Positions 34,576-45,859 of a stretch of DNA of 64,000 nt are shown here, in pieces. The notes below the pieces were generated by a model. It ran no database searches. It was not told the DNA's origin and saw only the letters and a list, made by a program, of their open reading frames with translations. Location of the stretch: assembly GCA_036023115.1 (NCBI GenBank), contig JAYKKT010000048.1, forward strand, positions 4,364,001-4,428,000, read 5' to 3'. The translations under genes were made by a program, and so were the position numbers. The stretch is from Brasenia schreberi. Taxonomy: Eukaryota > Streptophyta > Magnoliopsida > Nymphaeales > Cabombaceae. Every line of letters begins with the position of its first letter. The stretch's first letter is position 1.

Positions 34576-35440
34576 ATGTCAAGTTCAGATGATTTCTATG
34601 AGGTATCGAGTCGGGCTTCATGCTCGTCAAGTCCGTTTCAAAAAGACTTTCAAAAACAAATTTCAAAAGTAAGAAAGAATCGTTAGAGGATTTGAGAAAA
34701 GAGTTTAAAGCGAGAATCGCCGCACTTAGCCAAGAGGCCAAAGCGGTCGAGTCTTGCTCATCTCACGGAAAGCAAGCAAAGGCTCGAAAGAAAGCGAGTA
34801 AGCCTAGGAAACCCAAAGAGACCTCCACTATGGAGGAGGACAAAGAGTATGAGTCATTTACTTTGAAAGATCGTAAAGCCCTTAAGCAATTACTAAGAGG
34901 CCAAGCAAAGGAAAAGAGGTCATACGCCCTATCTGACTTTCTTCCTTCTGACTATCAAACAGATAGCGACGATGACATATCGAATTTCCACTGGTATGAT
35001 GGGACAGGGGATCCTAGATCCCATCTCCAACTCTTTTCTCGTAGAGCATACAAAAAAAAAAAAGACTCTACTAAGTGGATATATTGGTTCCCCCTCTCCC
35101 TTAAGGGAACCTCTTCTAAGTGGCTCCCTTCCTACGACTTGAGCCAGTTTGCCACTTTTGAAGAGTTGGCAAATTATTTCATGCAAACGTTTTTCCATAA
35201 CGTGGAAGTGACCCTCACTTTGAACACCTTAAGGGACACAAAACAATCCCTGAACGAGGATGCTCATTCATTCATCGTTCGATGGAGGTCTTTACTGGGG
35301 CAAGTTAGAGAGCCCATTTTTGAAGGATGTGCAGTAATGCTCATCCTCGAAAATTTCAAATCCGAGTTAAAAATGCTTCTTTCACTTCACGAGATTTCCA
35401 CTTTCCACAAGCTAATCAACAAGGCTTCCCTATTCGAAGT
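34576..35440 (+). pseudogene. gag: gag of element B, N-terminal part
   Basis: The likely start is the ATG at 34576 (M-S-S-S-D-D-F). A frameshift near 34660-34680 moves to the frame that stays open to 35440. The retrotransposon-gag region includes the S-D-F-L-P segment, the G-D-P-R-S-H-L-Q-L-F block, the K-W-I-Y-W-F-P-L-S-L-K-G block and the F-I-V-R-W-R-S-L-L-G-Q-V segment. The frame is cut after L-F-E at 35440 by the solo LTR and resumes after 38827. Confidence 0.88.
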
Positions 35441-36636
35441 TGTAAGCATGAAAATTTTCACTCCTTGTTTATTAGACCAGAAATGAACCTTTTCGTGCCT
35501 AAGTCATTTTGCGAGCGTGCCAGCTAGCTTACTCAAACTAGCGAAGGTTTTTGAAATATTCTGACTTTCTGGCGATTGGGGGAAAGCAACATCTTTTCGC
35601 TTAAACCTTCTTGAACCGATGCTCAAGGGTCAGTTTAAATGCTTAAAAACTTCAATTTTTCAAATCAAATACAAAAACTTCGAAATATCAGTGTTTTATG
35701 AATTCGATGTATGCCTTCTTTGCAATTTTTATTACGACTTTTGGACGACCCTAAGTCTCTTGAGTTTTATCTATTAGGCCTGATATGTGTGTGAATATGT
35801 GGCCTATTTTCAACGTGGTTTGAGCGAGGATTCGGGGGCTTTTGAAAGCGAGAGAATGCAAGGATGCAGAAATCTTTTTCAGGCTTTGAAAGTGATGATG
35901 TGAGCTAGACTCGAATTGAAAGTGCAACTCACACAGTTTTCACTAATGTAAATACCCGAAATGAAAGTGCAACTCACACAGCTTTCACTAAAGTAAATAC
36001 CCGAAATGTAAGGCAACTCACGCGACTTAAATGTAAATCCACACAAAGGGAAATGCAACTCAAAGTAAACTCACACGACTTGAAAATATATAAATATGTT
36101 TTATCCTAAGAGCGAAAAGGCTCAATGTGTGTGAGTGTAAAGAGCGGAAAGGCTCGAGTGCTTGTGGGTGTTTCTTGTGTGAAATTGAAATTGCAACTTA
36201 CACGACTTGAAATTAAATCCACCCGAAATTAATTGCAACTCACACAACTTTCACTAAAGTAAATACTCAAATTGAAGTATATACGTTTAGCTTAAGAGCG
36301 GAAAGGCTCAATGTGTGTGCAATCGTGTGCAATATAAGAGCGGAAAGGCTCAAGTGCACATGGGTGTCTTTTGTGTGCAGTTAAGAGCGAGAAGGCTCAA
36401 GTTCATGTGTGTGGTTGTGTATCATACACAAATATTACATTTCAGGGGGAGACTTCACTCCATTATTACAACCCCATTCCGAATTGAATTGAATTTAAGC
36501 GAGTAATGTAAAACCGAATGTAAATGGCACTTACAAGTGTTCGGTTTTGCCTCTCGAGTCACTCGAGTCCGTCCTTCGTTGCAATCACGAGGTAAGTCCC
36601 TTCAAGTGGCTTCCGAGGTGAGGCTTGGGTGTGGAT

Positions 36637-37437
36637 CCACTTGGGTGCAGCCAAGTGGGTGTGGGCTTGGTCTTGGCTGGGTTTGGCCAAGGGGTCTTGG
36701 TTAGATTTAGGATATGGTTGGTCAAGTCCTAGCTAGGTCTAGGTTTTGGTTTAGGAAGATGGGAATGAGCTAGGTGCAGCCAACACCTAGCTTAGTTAGG
36801 GTTTTGAAAGGGGCAGGTCGAGCCAATGGTGGCTCGAACCAAAGTGGGTCTTAGGGTTGCAGCCCAAGCTAGGTCCGATTGGGAGTGGGGCGACAAAAGC
36901 TGGCCAAGGGTGTCTTGGCTTGGTTTTGGGTCAAGCCAAGAGCTAGGTTTTAGGTAGTGTTGGGTCGAGTGCAGGCTAACAAGTTTTGGTAGAGTGCTAG
37001 GTGCACTCGGCTGATTTAGGGCACGGTTATGGGAGGTGTTTCGGGACAAGCCTAGGGTTCGGGTTAGCCTAAGGGCCGGCCAGTAGGGGCGCAGGCCGTG
37101 GGGGGTGCGGGATTTACGTGGGAAGCAGCTGGGGGGTGCGTGGTTAGGTGGGGTGCAGCTGGGCCACAGGCCGACAAAGGGGGTGATGTGGGTTCAACCG
37201 AGTGCCAAGTGCACTCCGTTTTTTTGGTTGGGGCTAAGGGTCAAACCGAGTGCCAAGTCCACTCAGTTCTTGGTGGCTGATATGGGTCAGTTAAGTGGGG
37301 ATTAGGCTAGACAAGGGCAGGCCGTGGGGTGCTTGGCTAGGCTAGGGGGTGATGGCCGCGGGGTGCTTGGCTAGGCTAGGGGGTGATGGCCGCGAGGTGC
37401 GTGGTTGGGGGTAGACCGAGTGCCAAGTGCACTCGGT
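36637..37437. repeat. Hairpin array in solo LTR leader
   Basis: Short inverted repeats with loops of about 5-9 bases: 36637-36658 (8-bp stem CCACTTGG), 36672-36691, 36768-36792 (9-bp stem AGCTAGGTG), 36818-36837 (7-bp TCGAGCC), 36902-36920, 36914-36940 (9-bp CTTGGCTTG), 36992-37008 (6-bp GAGTGC), 37197-37219, 37245-37267, and 37415-37437 (9-bp ACCGAGTGC pairing with GCACTCGGT). The last three are variants of one unit. Confidence 0.7.
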
Positions 37438-37930
37438 TTGGGTGCTGTGGGTGTTTGGAAATGGGTTAGGTAGGGTGTCTTGTGGGGCTAGGTTTAGTGG
37501 TATGTGAGTTAGGTGTGTCCTAGGGTGGAGTCGGTTAGGTTTAGATTTTGGCTAGGTTTAGGTGAGGTCGGTGGTGGCTGGGTTAGGCCTAGGTGGAGTC
37601 GGTTTAGGGTGGAGTCGGTGGTAGGGTGGTTAGGCTTAGGTGGATTCGGTTTAGGGTGGAGTCGGTGGTAGGGTGGTTAGGCTTAGGTGGAGTCAGTGGT
37701 AGGGTGGCTGGGTTAGGTGGGGTGCGGGCTAGCCAAAGGCAGCCGTGGTTCGGTGTTTGGGCATGGTTTAGTGCAATCGGTTGGGCTAGTTAGGGTGGAG
37801 TTTAGTGGAGTCGGTGGTGGCTAGGTTAGGTTTAGGTTAAGGGTAGTGGCTCAAGGTGAGGGTTCGGTTAGGGCGTCTTGGGGCTAGGTTTAGTGGTATG
37901 CGGGTTAGGTCAGTTAGGTCAAGTGGGCTA
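37326..37930. repeat. GC-rich tandem repeats in solo LTR leader
   Basis: Two adjacent copies of about 34 bp (37326-37359, 37360-37393, core GCTTGGCTAGGCTAGGGGG) are followed by several degenerate units with the core GGTGGAGTCGGTGGTAGGG between 37560 and 37710, and related GGAGTCGGT motifs to 37820. These expand the leader compared with the A LTR. Confidence 0.75.
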
Positions 37931-38182
37931 GGTTTAGGGACTTACCTCCTGAAGCCGAGTCCACCTCGTGCAACCATGGTTGCAGCCCATGTCCATGCCA
38001 TTTGTAGCCGTGTTGTTGCAGCCCCAAGCTAGGTTTAGGTCCCCAAGGCTTGAACCCACCTCACCCTTGATTGAGCCCACATGGCTAAAGCCCACCAAAG
38101 TTGACTTTTGCACCACACTCTCTCTCTCTTCACAAGCCCTCTCCCAAGGTTTTCACGTCAACGTTTTCACCCCCCCTTGGTC

Positions 38183-38191
38183 TTATTTATA
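38183..38191 (-). promoter_or_regulatory. TATA box of solo LTR in B
   Basis: Reads TATAAATAA on the minus strand, in the position seen in the other LTRs. Confidence 0.65.
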
Positions 38192-38827
38192 GGCAAGGGG
38201 TGGGTCTTGGGTTTGGATCTTGGATTTGGGTTTTGAGATCCAAATCCGATACAAATACTATTTGGATTTGGATCTGGATATTTATGTCCAAATCCAATCC
38301 AAAATCTTCTTTCTTCAGTCCTTCTTGGTGTTTTGAGACAGGCGGTTTTGAATGGGCCCTAGTTCTGCCAGTGATTCGTTTTGGCTGGGTTTTTCCCAGT
38401 TCTTCTTATCCGACCATCTTCTCACCTTCCGGACTCTATTTCGTCTGATTTTTTATTTTTCAGGCTTGGGGTTGGATTTCTGATAGTTTCATCGGTGCTT
38501 TGGCCTCGTATTTCATATTTCGGGGCTGAAGTCTGCTTCTGGCCTAGATGCTCCTTTTGCTTTTCGGCTCTATTTTCATCTGGCCAGGCTAAACTTTTGC
38601 TTTTTAACCTGTTCTGGGGCTGCTTTTTTATCAGGCTTCACCTGCTTGTTTTAGCTGCTTTACAAAATTGGGGTTTTGGCTCAAGTCTAAAAACCTTTAT
38701 TTTAAAGGATTTTGAGAAAGAAGTTAAAACTTCGCAACTCTGGGGTTTTAAAAGTTCAAAATTGGTTTGAAAATAGTTTTTGAAAACTAGGTTTTGTTTA
38801 AAATAATCTTATTTTGGGGTGTTTACA

Positions 38828-40826
38828 GAAGCGAACATGAAAAAGGGGGTCTATGACGACTTGTGGAAAGGAAAGATCTTTTCAAAAACCCGTTTTGAAA
38901 AGCCCGGGACTTACGGGCCACCTATTGTGGACAATGGAGCAAAACCCCAAAAAATTGAGAATGTCCGAGTAGAATCAAGCCCGGCCGACACTTCAAAATC
39001 TAAACCAAAAAATAAAAAGGTTCAAAGGTCTTTTGAAAAGAGGGAGTATACCCCGCTTGGGCAGCCCATCGCAGAGGTCCTCGACCTCCTACTCACCTAA
39101 GGGATGGTAACATTCCCCGAGGTTCTCGAGGGGATACCCCCTAAAGGGAAGTTTTTGAACAAATTTTGCAAATATCATAGGCTCAAGGGCCATCATAAAA
39201 ACAAATGCTACACTCTTTTGAACAAAATAGAGGACTTGATCGAGCAAGGCCGGCTCCAGGTCATCGAGGAACCGGAGCCTGCCCAAGCTGTGCTCAAGGA
39301 ACCCTTCCCCAACCATGCAAGCACTAGCGGGAAGGACAAGAAGATATATGCTCTCTCCCCTCATCTGAATGGTTTGCAACATGCATGGCATACCAATATC
39401 ACTACTTGTCACACACCACTGCTCGTAATAAAAAAAGCCAAACAAGTAGTGATCCGAGGAGCGCTTAGAGTCCCGCCTCCGGTTAGAGCCTTACTAGAGA
39501 TTCGAGGTGCTCCGAAGCATCAAATTAGAGCCCACCTAGGAACGAGCCATAGAGAGGGTGTGGATGAGGTCACTAGGTCCGGAAGGATCTACCAACCCCC
39601 ACACTTAGCAAAAGATGCTAGCAAGAAAGTGGTCGTTATCCCTGGCCCTTCAAAATCATGCATTCTCAAAGTATCGCATCTCATGGGTAAAAACAATGGG
39701 TTAACCCCATATGATTTCGAAAATCACCTTGCTAAGGTTCCCATAAACATGTCTATCCTAGAACTCATCCAAACATCTCCTAGGCATAGACAAGTCTTAG
39801 AAAAAATCTTAGAAAAGACCAAGGTTAACTCAACTATAACCCATGAGTCTCTCTCCTTCCTAGTCTCACCCATTTGTGCTAAGGCCCCCATAGTGTTCTC
39901 GGAAAATGAGCTAGAACGACCATACCAAACCCATAACCAAGTCTTGCATATAGAGGTAGTATTGAATCACTATCCTCCAGACAAGTGTTTGGTTGATGGG
40001 GGAGGAGGTCTAAATATACTTCCATTATACATAGCCTACAAAATCGGAGTCACCTTAACTTCCCTAAGTCCAAGTTCCATCGTGATCACGGGATACGATG
40101 GAAACACATTCAAACCTTTAGGAGTCATAGAGTTACCCATAGAAGTCGGGGGTATAAATCACTCCGGGCTGTTCCATGTCTTAGACATACACCCTCATTA
40201 CAACCTGCTCCTAGGAAGGCAATGGATACACAGCCTTCAGGCCGTGCCATCCACCTTCCATAGGTGCGTGAAAATTCTCCTCCAAAATCAAGTTGTGGTA
40301 ATTCTAGGAGAGAACCATCCTCAGCTTCAGGGAGTTCAAAATTTCCCATGTTTATCAAGTCACCAAACCCATGAGTCCAACTTAGGTAAACCATTGGTCA
40401 ACCTTCCCAAGTTCATCCTAAAACCTAAGAGTGTCGTGTGCATAAAGGGGCGGCCCAAGGCTTGCCCACCCAAAACTGTCCCAAGTTTAGGAAGAACTAA
40501 AGCCAAAACACATCCCAAGCCCATGAAAATTTTGAGCATAACATGGACGATACCAAGTTTCAAGGCCATCTCCTTTATAAAACATTTTCAAAATTGAAGA
40601 AGCCTTGGAACATGATATTGAACATGGGTTACATGCCTTATCAAGGCCTAGGGAGCCAAAACCAAGGTCGTCTAGAACCCATAGTGTCAAACCCAAACCC
40701 AAACCGGTATGGGATAGGCTACGCCCCATACCACCCAAACCTCCACCCACGACCACTTGGGTCAAGGGTGCCCTAGAACCTTCTAATACCAAAACCTATG
40801 ACTTAGACCTCTTGTTTAGAGTCTAA
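38828..40826 (+). pseudogene. gag-pro: gag C-terminus and protease of element B
   Basis: Gag resumes at A-N-M-K-K-G. A TAA (39098-39100) replaces CAA; from there one frame is open for 497 codons to 40597. The C-x2-H-x4-H-x4-C knuckle appears near 39167-39210. Protease has V-D-G-G-G-G near 39995 and L-L-L-G-R-Q-W near 40208. A frameshift near 40525 and another near 40720 break the C-terminal extension, which ends L-L-F-R-V and TAA at 40824-40826, the stop shared with A and C. Confidence 0.88.
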
Positions 40827-41295
40827 TTCATGGTGTTTTCTTTGTAGGTTTGATGGAAGACCCCACCACATTTGAAAACTGAAAAAAAATCAAAAATTTG
40901 CAAAATCTAAAAACATTTAGAAAATCTCCAAAACCCGAAAACAATAGAAAATTTCAAAAATACCAAAAAGAATGTGATTTGCATTTTCTCTCCTTCAATA
41001 TCTTTGCAAAAAGCCAAAAAAATCGAAAATTTTGAAAATTCCAAAAAGAATATGGATTTTGTTCCTTCCTTGTGTTTACAAAAAGCCAAAAAAATTGAAA
41101 AGCTTGAAAATATCAAAAGCAAGGTTTTGTACATTCCATCTCCAAAGATCAACTTCGAAAAATCCAAAAAAATCGAAAATCTTGAAAAACCCAAAAAGGT
41201 TGTCTTGGTGAAAAGCCCTAGTCATTTGAAAACTTTAAATATGCCAAAATTGTGTGCTTTGCCTAGCACTTCCATAGAACCCAAATTTCTCGAGA
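40827..41295 (+). other. Lys-rich protease-RT linker of element B, with repeats
   Basis: Directly after the shared stop lies a pyrimidine tract ending TTTGTAG (40835-40847). The linker is then open from 40974. Three repeats of about 24-26 residues start near 41004, 41076 and 41152, each with K-A/S-K-K-I-E-x-L/F-E; the second ends K-V-L-Y-I-P. A and C carry related but shorter repeats. Confidence 0.7.
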
Positions 41296-42432
41296 GTGAT
41301 CAAAGCAAGGAGGAAGATCCCCTCATCCATGAGGAAGATCAAAGCCTCCGAGCTTCCCGAGTTCCATAAAATCCTTGACTTAGAAAAGCCTTCAAATTCC
41401 GTAGGAGGGGATTTTGTGGAAGTAAACCTAGGGAGTGAGTCTAATCCCAAGCATGTTAAAATAGGTGCATGTTTGTATGAGAATGAAAAGACGTCATTCA
41501 TTGCATTTCTCAAGTCATATATGGACGTGTTTGCATGGACCTACAAAGACATGCCGGGTTTAGACCCAATGGTAGTAGAGCATCGTCTTCCCCTAGAACC
41601 AAATGCCACACTCATAAAGCAAAAGCTTAGAAAAATTCACCCCGATGTGCACGCACAAGTGAAAGAGGGTTTAGAAGATCTTTTAAAAGTCGGATTTATA
41701 AAACCCATTGGGTACTCGGAATGGCTTTCAAATATTGTTGTAGTTCGAAAATCCAATGGGAAAATTCGGATTTGCATTGATTTTAGAAATTTGAACAAAG
41801 CCACTCCAAAAGACATTTTTCCTTTACCAAACATTGATTTGATAGTGGATAGCACTGCAAATCATGAAATGTTTTCTTTTATGGATGGCTATTTGGGTTA
41901 TAATCAAATTAAGTTAGTACCAAAAGATTAGGCAAAAATTGCTTTTACTACACCTTGGGGCACATACTGTTACACGGTTATGCCATTTGGTTTGAAAAAT
42001 GCCGGTGCCACATACCAAAGAGCTATGACTACTATCTTTCATGATCAAATCCATGAGCTCCTGGAAGTATATGTGGATGATCTTTTGGTGAAATCAAAAT
42101 CCCGATTTACTTACATTGAGTCTTTGCAAAAAGTTTTCGAAAGACTTAGGTTTTATAAAGTGAAACTAAACCCTCAAAAATATGTATTCGAAGTAGAATT
42201 CGGTAAGTTTTTGGGCTTTATGGTGAGCCAAAGGGGCATTGAGGTAGACCCCTCTAAGTGTCGAGTCATCATAGATATGCCTCCACCATCCAACTTGACC
42301 CAAATCTGAAGCCTCCAAGGTCACCTCCAAGCCATTAGGAGGTTCATTTCAAACTTAGCAACAAGATGTGAACCTTTTAACAAGCTTTTGTGAAAAGGGG
42401 TAAAATTTTCGTGGGATGATGAGTGTCAAAAA
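41296..42432 (+). pseudogene. pol (RT): reverse transcriptase of element B, broken
   Basis: A frameshift near 41345 separates it from the linker frame. RT blocks are complete: V-V-V-R-K-S-N-G-K-I-R (41740 region), I-D-F-R-N-L-N-K-A, M-P-F-G-L-K-N-A-G-A-T-Y, and the catalytic Y-V-D-D intact near 42068-42079. Stops: TAG for CAG at 41929-41931, TGA for CGA at 42307-42309, and TGA for AGA at about 42391. Confidence 0.9.
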
Positions 42433-42960
42433 GCTTTCGAAAGATTGAAAACTTATTTGGTGAATCCTCCAATTTTGAAACCTCCAAAGCAAGGAAAACC
42501 TCTATTACTTTACATTTCCATACATACGAATGCATTGGGTGCTTTGTTAGCTCAATATGAGGATGATAGCCACAAGGAGTATGCTATTTACTATATTTCG
42601 AAAACTCTATTGGTATATGAAAGAAATTATCAAGCCATGAAAAAAACGTGCTTGGTATTGGTGTGGGCTTGCCAAAAGTTTAGACACTATTTCCTAGATC
42701 ATGAGATATGGATAGTGTTTAAGCTTGATCCGATCAAGAACTTATTTGAAAAACCTATCCTAACGGGTAGGCTTGTTAAATGGTAACTCCTCTTAATGGA
42801 GTATGACTTGAAATATCATGACCAAGCCTCCATTAAGGGGCAGGCCCTAGCCGATCATGTGGCCGAATTCTCCTTGGAAGAAACATATCCCATACTTGAT
42901 GAGATGCCCAATGAAGGCATATTTGCAAACGATTTTCAAAACCATGTTTTAGCAAACTGT
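42433..42960 (+). pseudogene. Ty3-type RNase H of element B
   Basis: Open from 42445 to 42786 and again from 42796, separated by a TAA where A has CAG (K-W-Q). Contains Y-Y-I-S-K-T-L, the K-K-T-C-L-V-L-V-W helix, D-P-I-K-N-L-F and L-L-L-M-E-Y-D, like A. Confidence 0.8.
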
Positions 42961-43470
42961 TTTAATGAAAACCAAGTATGGAAAATGTACTTTGATGGGG
43001 CACGTAACCAACGAGGGGCAAGTGTTGGAGTCATTCTCATATCTCCCGAAAAGGGAGAGATCCCATTGCAATTCGTCTAGATTTTGAGTGTTCAAATAAT
43101 GTGGCTGAATATGAGGCTCTCATACAAGGCATAAAAATTTTGAAAAATCTAGGGGCATCATGCATTGAAGTCTTTGGAGACTCCTTACTAGTTGTGAACC
43201 AAGTTTTAAAAGTTTGGCAAGTCAAAAACGAAAAACTCGTTACATACCATGAGTTGGCCACCAAGTTGGTCGATTCTTTCAAGTCATGCACACTCACTCA
43301 CATAGGGAGAGAGGACAACACCATAGCATATGCCCTCTCCTCCTTAGGATCTGTTTTAAGGGTCAATCCCACCTTGGGAACCCGATCCCTAGAGATATGG
43401 CACTCACCCACTCCATCCACACACGATAGAGATTTGCCAAAATGACCAAAATTCAAATGACAAGCCTTGG
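42961..43470 (+). pseudogene. second (plant-type) RNase H of element B
   Basis: The F-D-G-A strand (near 42990), the E-Y-E-A-L helix (43107 on) and F-G-D-S-L-L-V (near 43173) carry three of the expected acidic residues. The fourth, in A-D-A-L-S-S-L-G of A and C, is Tyr here (A-Y-A-L-S-S-L-G, near 43325). A deletion near 43070 shifts the frame between the first strand and the helix. A stop at about 43443 precedes the integrase frame. Confidence 0.83.
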
Positions 43471-44715
43471 TTGTATGACATTAAAAATTTTTTAGAAAAT
43501 GGAGGATTTCCCGAATATGCTTCTTCAAAAGATCAAGCTTTCATTAGAAAAATTTCAATCCGTTATGTAATTTTGGGAGGGGTGCTTTACAAGAAAAGTT
43601 TTACGGGCATCTTATTGCGATGTGTAGACCTTAAAGAGGCTAGGACCATAATGCATGAGTTCCACAATGGAGAGTGTGGAGGCCATGTTAATGCAAATAT
43701 GATGGCCATGAAGATACTTAGGGCCGGGTATTTTTGGTCCACCCTAAGACAAGATTGCTATGATCATGTTAGGAAATGTCATCAATGTCAAATACATGGG
43801 CATATCATTCATACCCCATCGTCCACTTTACATTCCATCGTAAGCCCATGGCCTTTTGCCATGTGGGCATTTGACATCATAGGACCCATATCCCCCAATG
43901 CATCCAATGGACATAGGTTCATCCTAGCAGCCACCGAATATTTCTCTAAATGGGTTGAAGCTACATCCTTGGCTAATGTCCAAGGACAACATGTAGTGGC
44001 ATTCATTAAGAGAAATATCTTGGCCCAATTTGGAGTTCCAAGAGACCTAGTGTCCGATAATGGTACCCCATTCAAGAATGAGAAGATGGAAAAGTTGTGT
44101 GTTATATTTGGCATGACTCAACACTTCTCATCGCCCTACTACCCTCAAGGCAACGGCCAAGTTGAAGCCACAAACAAAACCCTCATAAGCATCATTGAGA
44201 AAACCATAGAAAAGGGTAGGACATGGCATGAGAAGCTCGATGAAGCCTTGTGGGCTTATAGAACTTCCATCCGAACCCCTACAAATGCCACCCCATTCGA
44301 GTTGGTCTATCGCACGAATGCCATACTCCCCATTCATACCAAGCTTCATTCAGTCCATACATCACTTGCATTAGACATTCTCTTAGAAACATTACAACAT
44401 ACTAGAATGATCGAACTTGACTTGTTAGATGAAAAAAGATTCCTTGCTATGGATCATGCACATGCATATAGGCAAAGGATAACCCGACATTATGCTAAGC
44501 ACATGAAGGCTCGCCACTTCAAAGTGAGAGATCTAGTGCTCAAAACCATTCACCACCGAGGCCCTCACCCCCTTGGAAAGTGGTGGCCCAAGTGGGATGG
44601 TCTTTATGTTGTACATGGAACCACCACTAACAATGCTTATTGGTTAATTGATGTTGAGGGTAGGAACTTAGTAGACCCTATAAATGCTCAATATTTGAAA
44701 AAATATCATGTATAG
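43471..44715 (+). CDS. pol (IN): integrase of element B, intact reading frame
   Basis: An uninterrupted 414-codon frame, the best-preserved retroelement coding sequence here. It has the H-H-C-C zinc-binding region (about 43650-43800, ending C-H-Q-C), a core with Asp in F-D-I-I-G-P, Asp in S-D-N-G-T-P-F and Glu in Q-V-E-A-T-N-K (all three catalytic residues present), and the C-terminal G-K-W-W-P-K-W-D block. It ends K-K-Y-H-V and TAG, as in the other copies. No chromodomain. It was part of a polyprotein whose upstream frames are broken, so expression is unlikely; the frame may be open by chance of few mutations. Confidence 0.9.
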   Translation: MYDIKNFLENGGFPEYASSKDQAFIRKISIRYVILGGVLYKKSFTGILLRCVDLKEARTIMHEFHNGECGGHVNANMMAMKILRAGYFWSTLRQDCYDHVRKCHQCQIHGHIIHTPSSTLHSIVSPWPFAMWAFDIIGPISPNASNGHRFILAATEYFSKWVEATSLANVQGQHVVAFIKRNILAQFGVPRDLVSDNGTPFKNEKMEKLCVIFGMTQHFSSPYYPQGNGQVEATNKTLISIIEKTIEKGRTWHEKLDEALWAYRTSIRTPTNATPFELVYRTNAILPIHTKLHSVHTSLALDILLETLQHTRMIELDLLDEKRFLAMDHAHAYRQRITRHYAKHMKARHFKVRDLVLKTIHHRGPHPLGKWWPKWDGLYVVHGTTTNNAYWLIDVEGRNLVDPINAQYLKKYHV

Positions 44716-45846
44716 GGTCTAACCTTTTCGAAAATATTTTAAATGGGATCTCCTTTGAACTTCTTGAACAAGGATCAAGGTGGATCGTGTGACCCCAAAC
44801 AAGAGAATTAAGGCCTTATGAAAGGTAGAGTTTTCAAAATTTATGGGTTACATTTCAAAATTTCCATCTTACAAAGTCGAGTCTTATTCAAAATAGCAAA
44901 ATATTTTCAAGTGGTATATGCTATTTTGAAATAGGGTGATCTTAGATGAATCGAGTAAACCATTGGGATAAGTCTCTCCCCATTTCATTTCTCCTTCTCA
45001 AAAAGGAAAATTTGGCAAAAATAGAAAAAGAGGATATGAAAATCCCTCCAAAATTTGTCTTCAAAAGAAAAAGAAAAAAAAGCAAAAGAATCCTTTGATT
45101 GAAGAAAGAAAAGAGGGGAAACAAAAGAAAAATCCTCCAAAAGAAAATAGGAGGCCTTCTATGAAAGAAGAGAAAAATTGCCAAAAGCTCAAAAATAGCA
45201 AATTTTCCACCTCTTGGTCTTAAACCACAGGACGCTTCAGAAGGGATAGTGGTAACTCTTTCCCTATGACTTATCCTAGTGGAGAAAGGTTTGTCTAGGA
45301 AAATCCTAAAGTATAAATAGGATTTACTTATTTGAATCTTATTTTGTTTGAGAATTAGACTTTATTGTATAGGTAGGAAAGTTTTGCAATGTTTCTTGAG
45401 TTTTCATACAAAACCTCTATCAAGTAGTAGGTATTGTAACTCAAGTAAAGGGAAACGTAAGAAGCTGAAAGTCCTTATGATTGGAGCTAAAAGGATTTCC
45501 CCCTTTCTTTTTGAAAACCCTAAACATCAAACAACATAAGGCCCGACTCACTTGGGGCAGCCGGCCTTCATGAGCCTCCCAAGTTCGATCATGGTAGGCT
45601 AAATCATGTGCATATCATTCATATCATTCACATCCCCATACACACACATAAGACCGTTGAGTGCATGATCATGATTAGGACCAAGGCCATAGCAAGTTAA
45701 GTCTCCTTTGGCTCTAAATTCCCTCTTATCCTAAAAGAAAAGGGTTCAGAAACTTGGATGATCCATGCTCTCGAGAAAGGTTCAGGAAGAAAAACAAAAG
45801 GGTGTTTTCTTCTTTGACATCATCCAAATACAATTGAATTAATGCC
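44716..45846 (+). other. 3' non-coding region of element B
   Basis: Homologous to 6262-7416 of A. Purine-rich middle (45000-45180), then the GGGCCCGACTCACTTGGGGC-like segment near 45540. No coding sequence supported. Confidence 0.72.
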
Positions 45847-45859
45847 AAAGAGGGGCATC
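45847..45859 (+). other. polypurine tract of element B
   Basis: AAAGAGGGGCATC, identical to A and C, directly before the LTR at 45860. Confidence 0.9.

Larger units (their letters stand above)
35441..38827 (-). repeat. Solo LTR (3387 bp) inside gag of B
   Basis: Read on the minus strand, the LTR starts TGTAAACACCCC at 38827 and ends CTTACA at 35441. Flanks are GAAGT (35436-35440) and GAAGC (38828-38832): a 5-bp target duplication with one C-to-T change. No internal sequence remains. It is the A/C LTR type: TATA at 38183-38191, conserved block at 36445-36475, U5 hairpin at 35610-35627, and five GAGC hairpin repeats (36108-36400). The leader is expanded by tandem repeats and hairpins (36600-37960). 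Confidence 0.92.
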
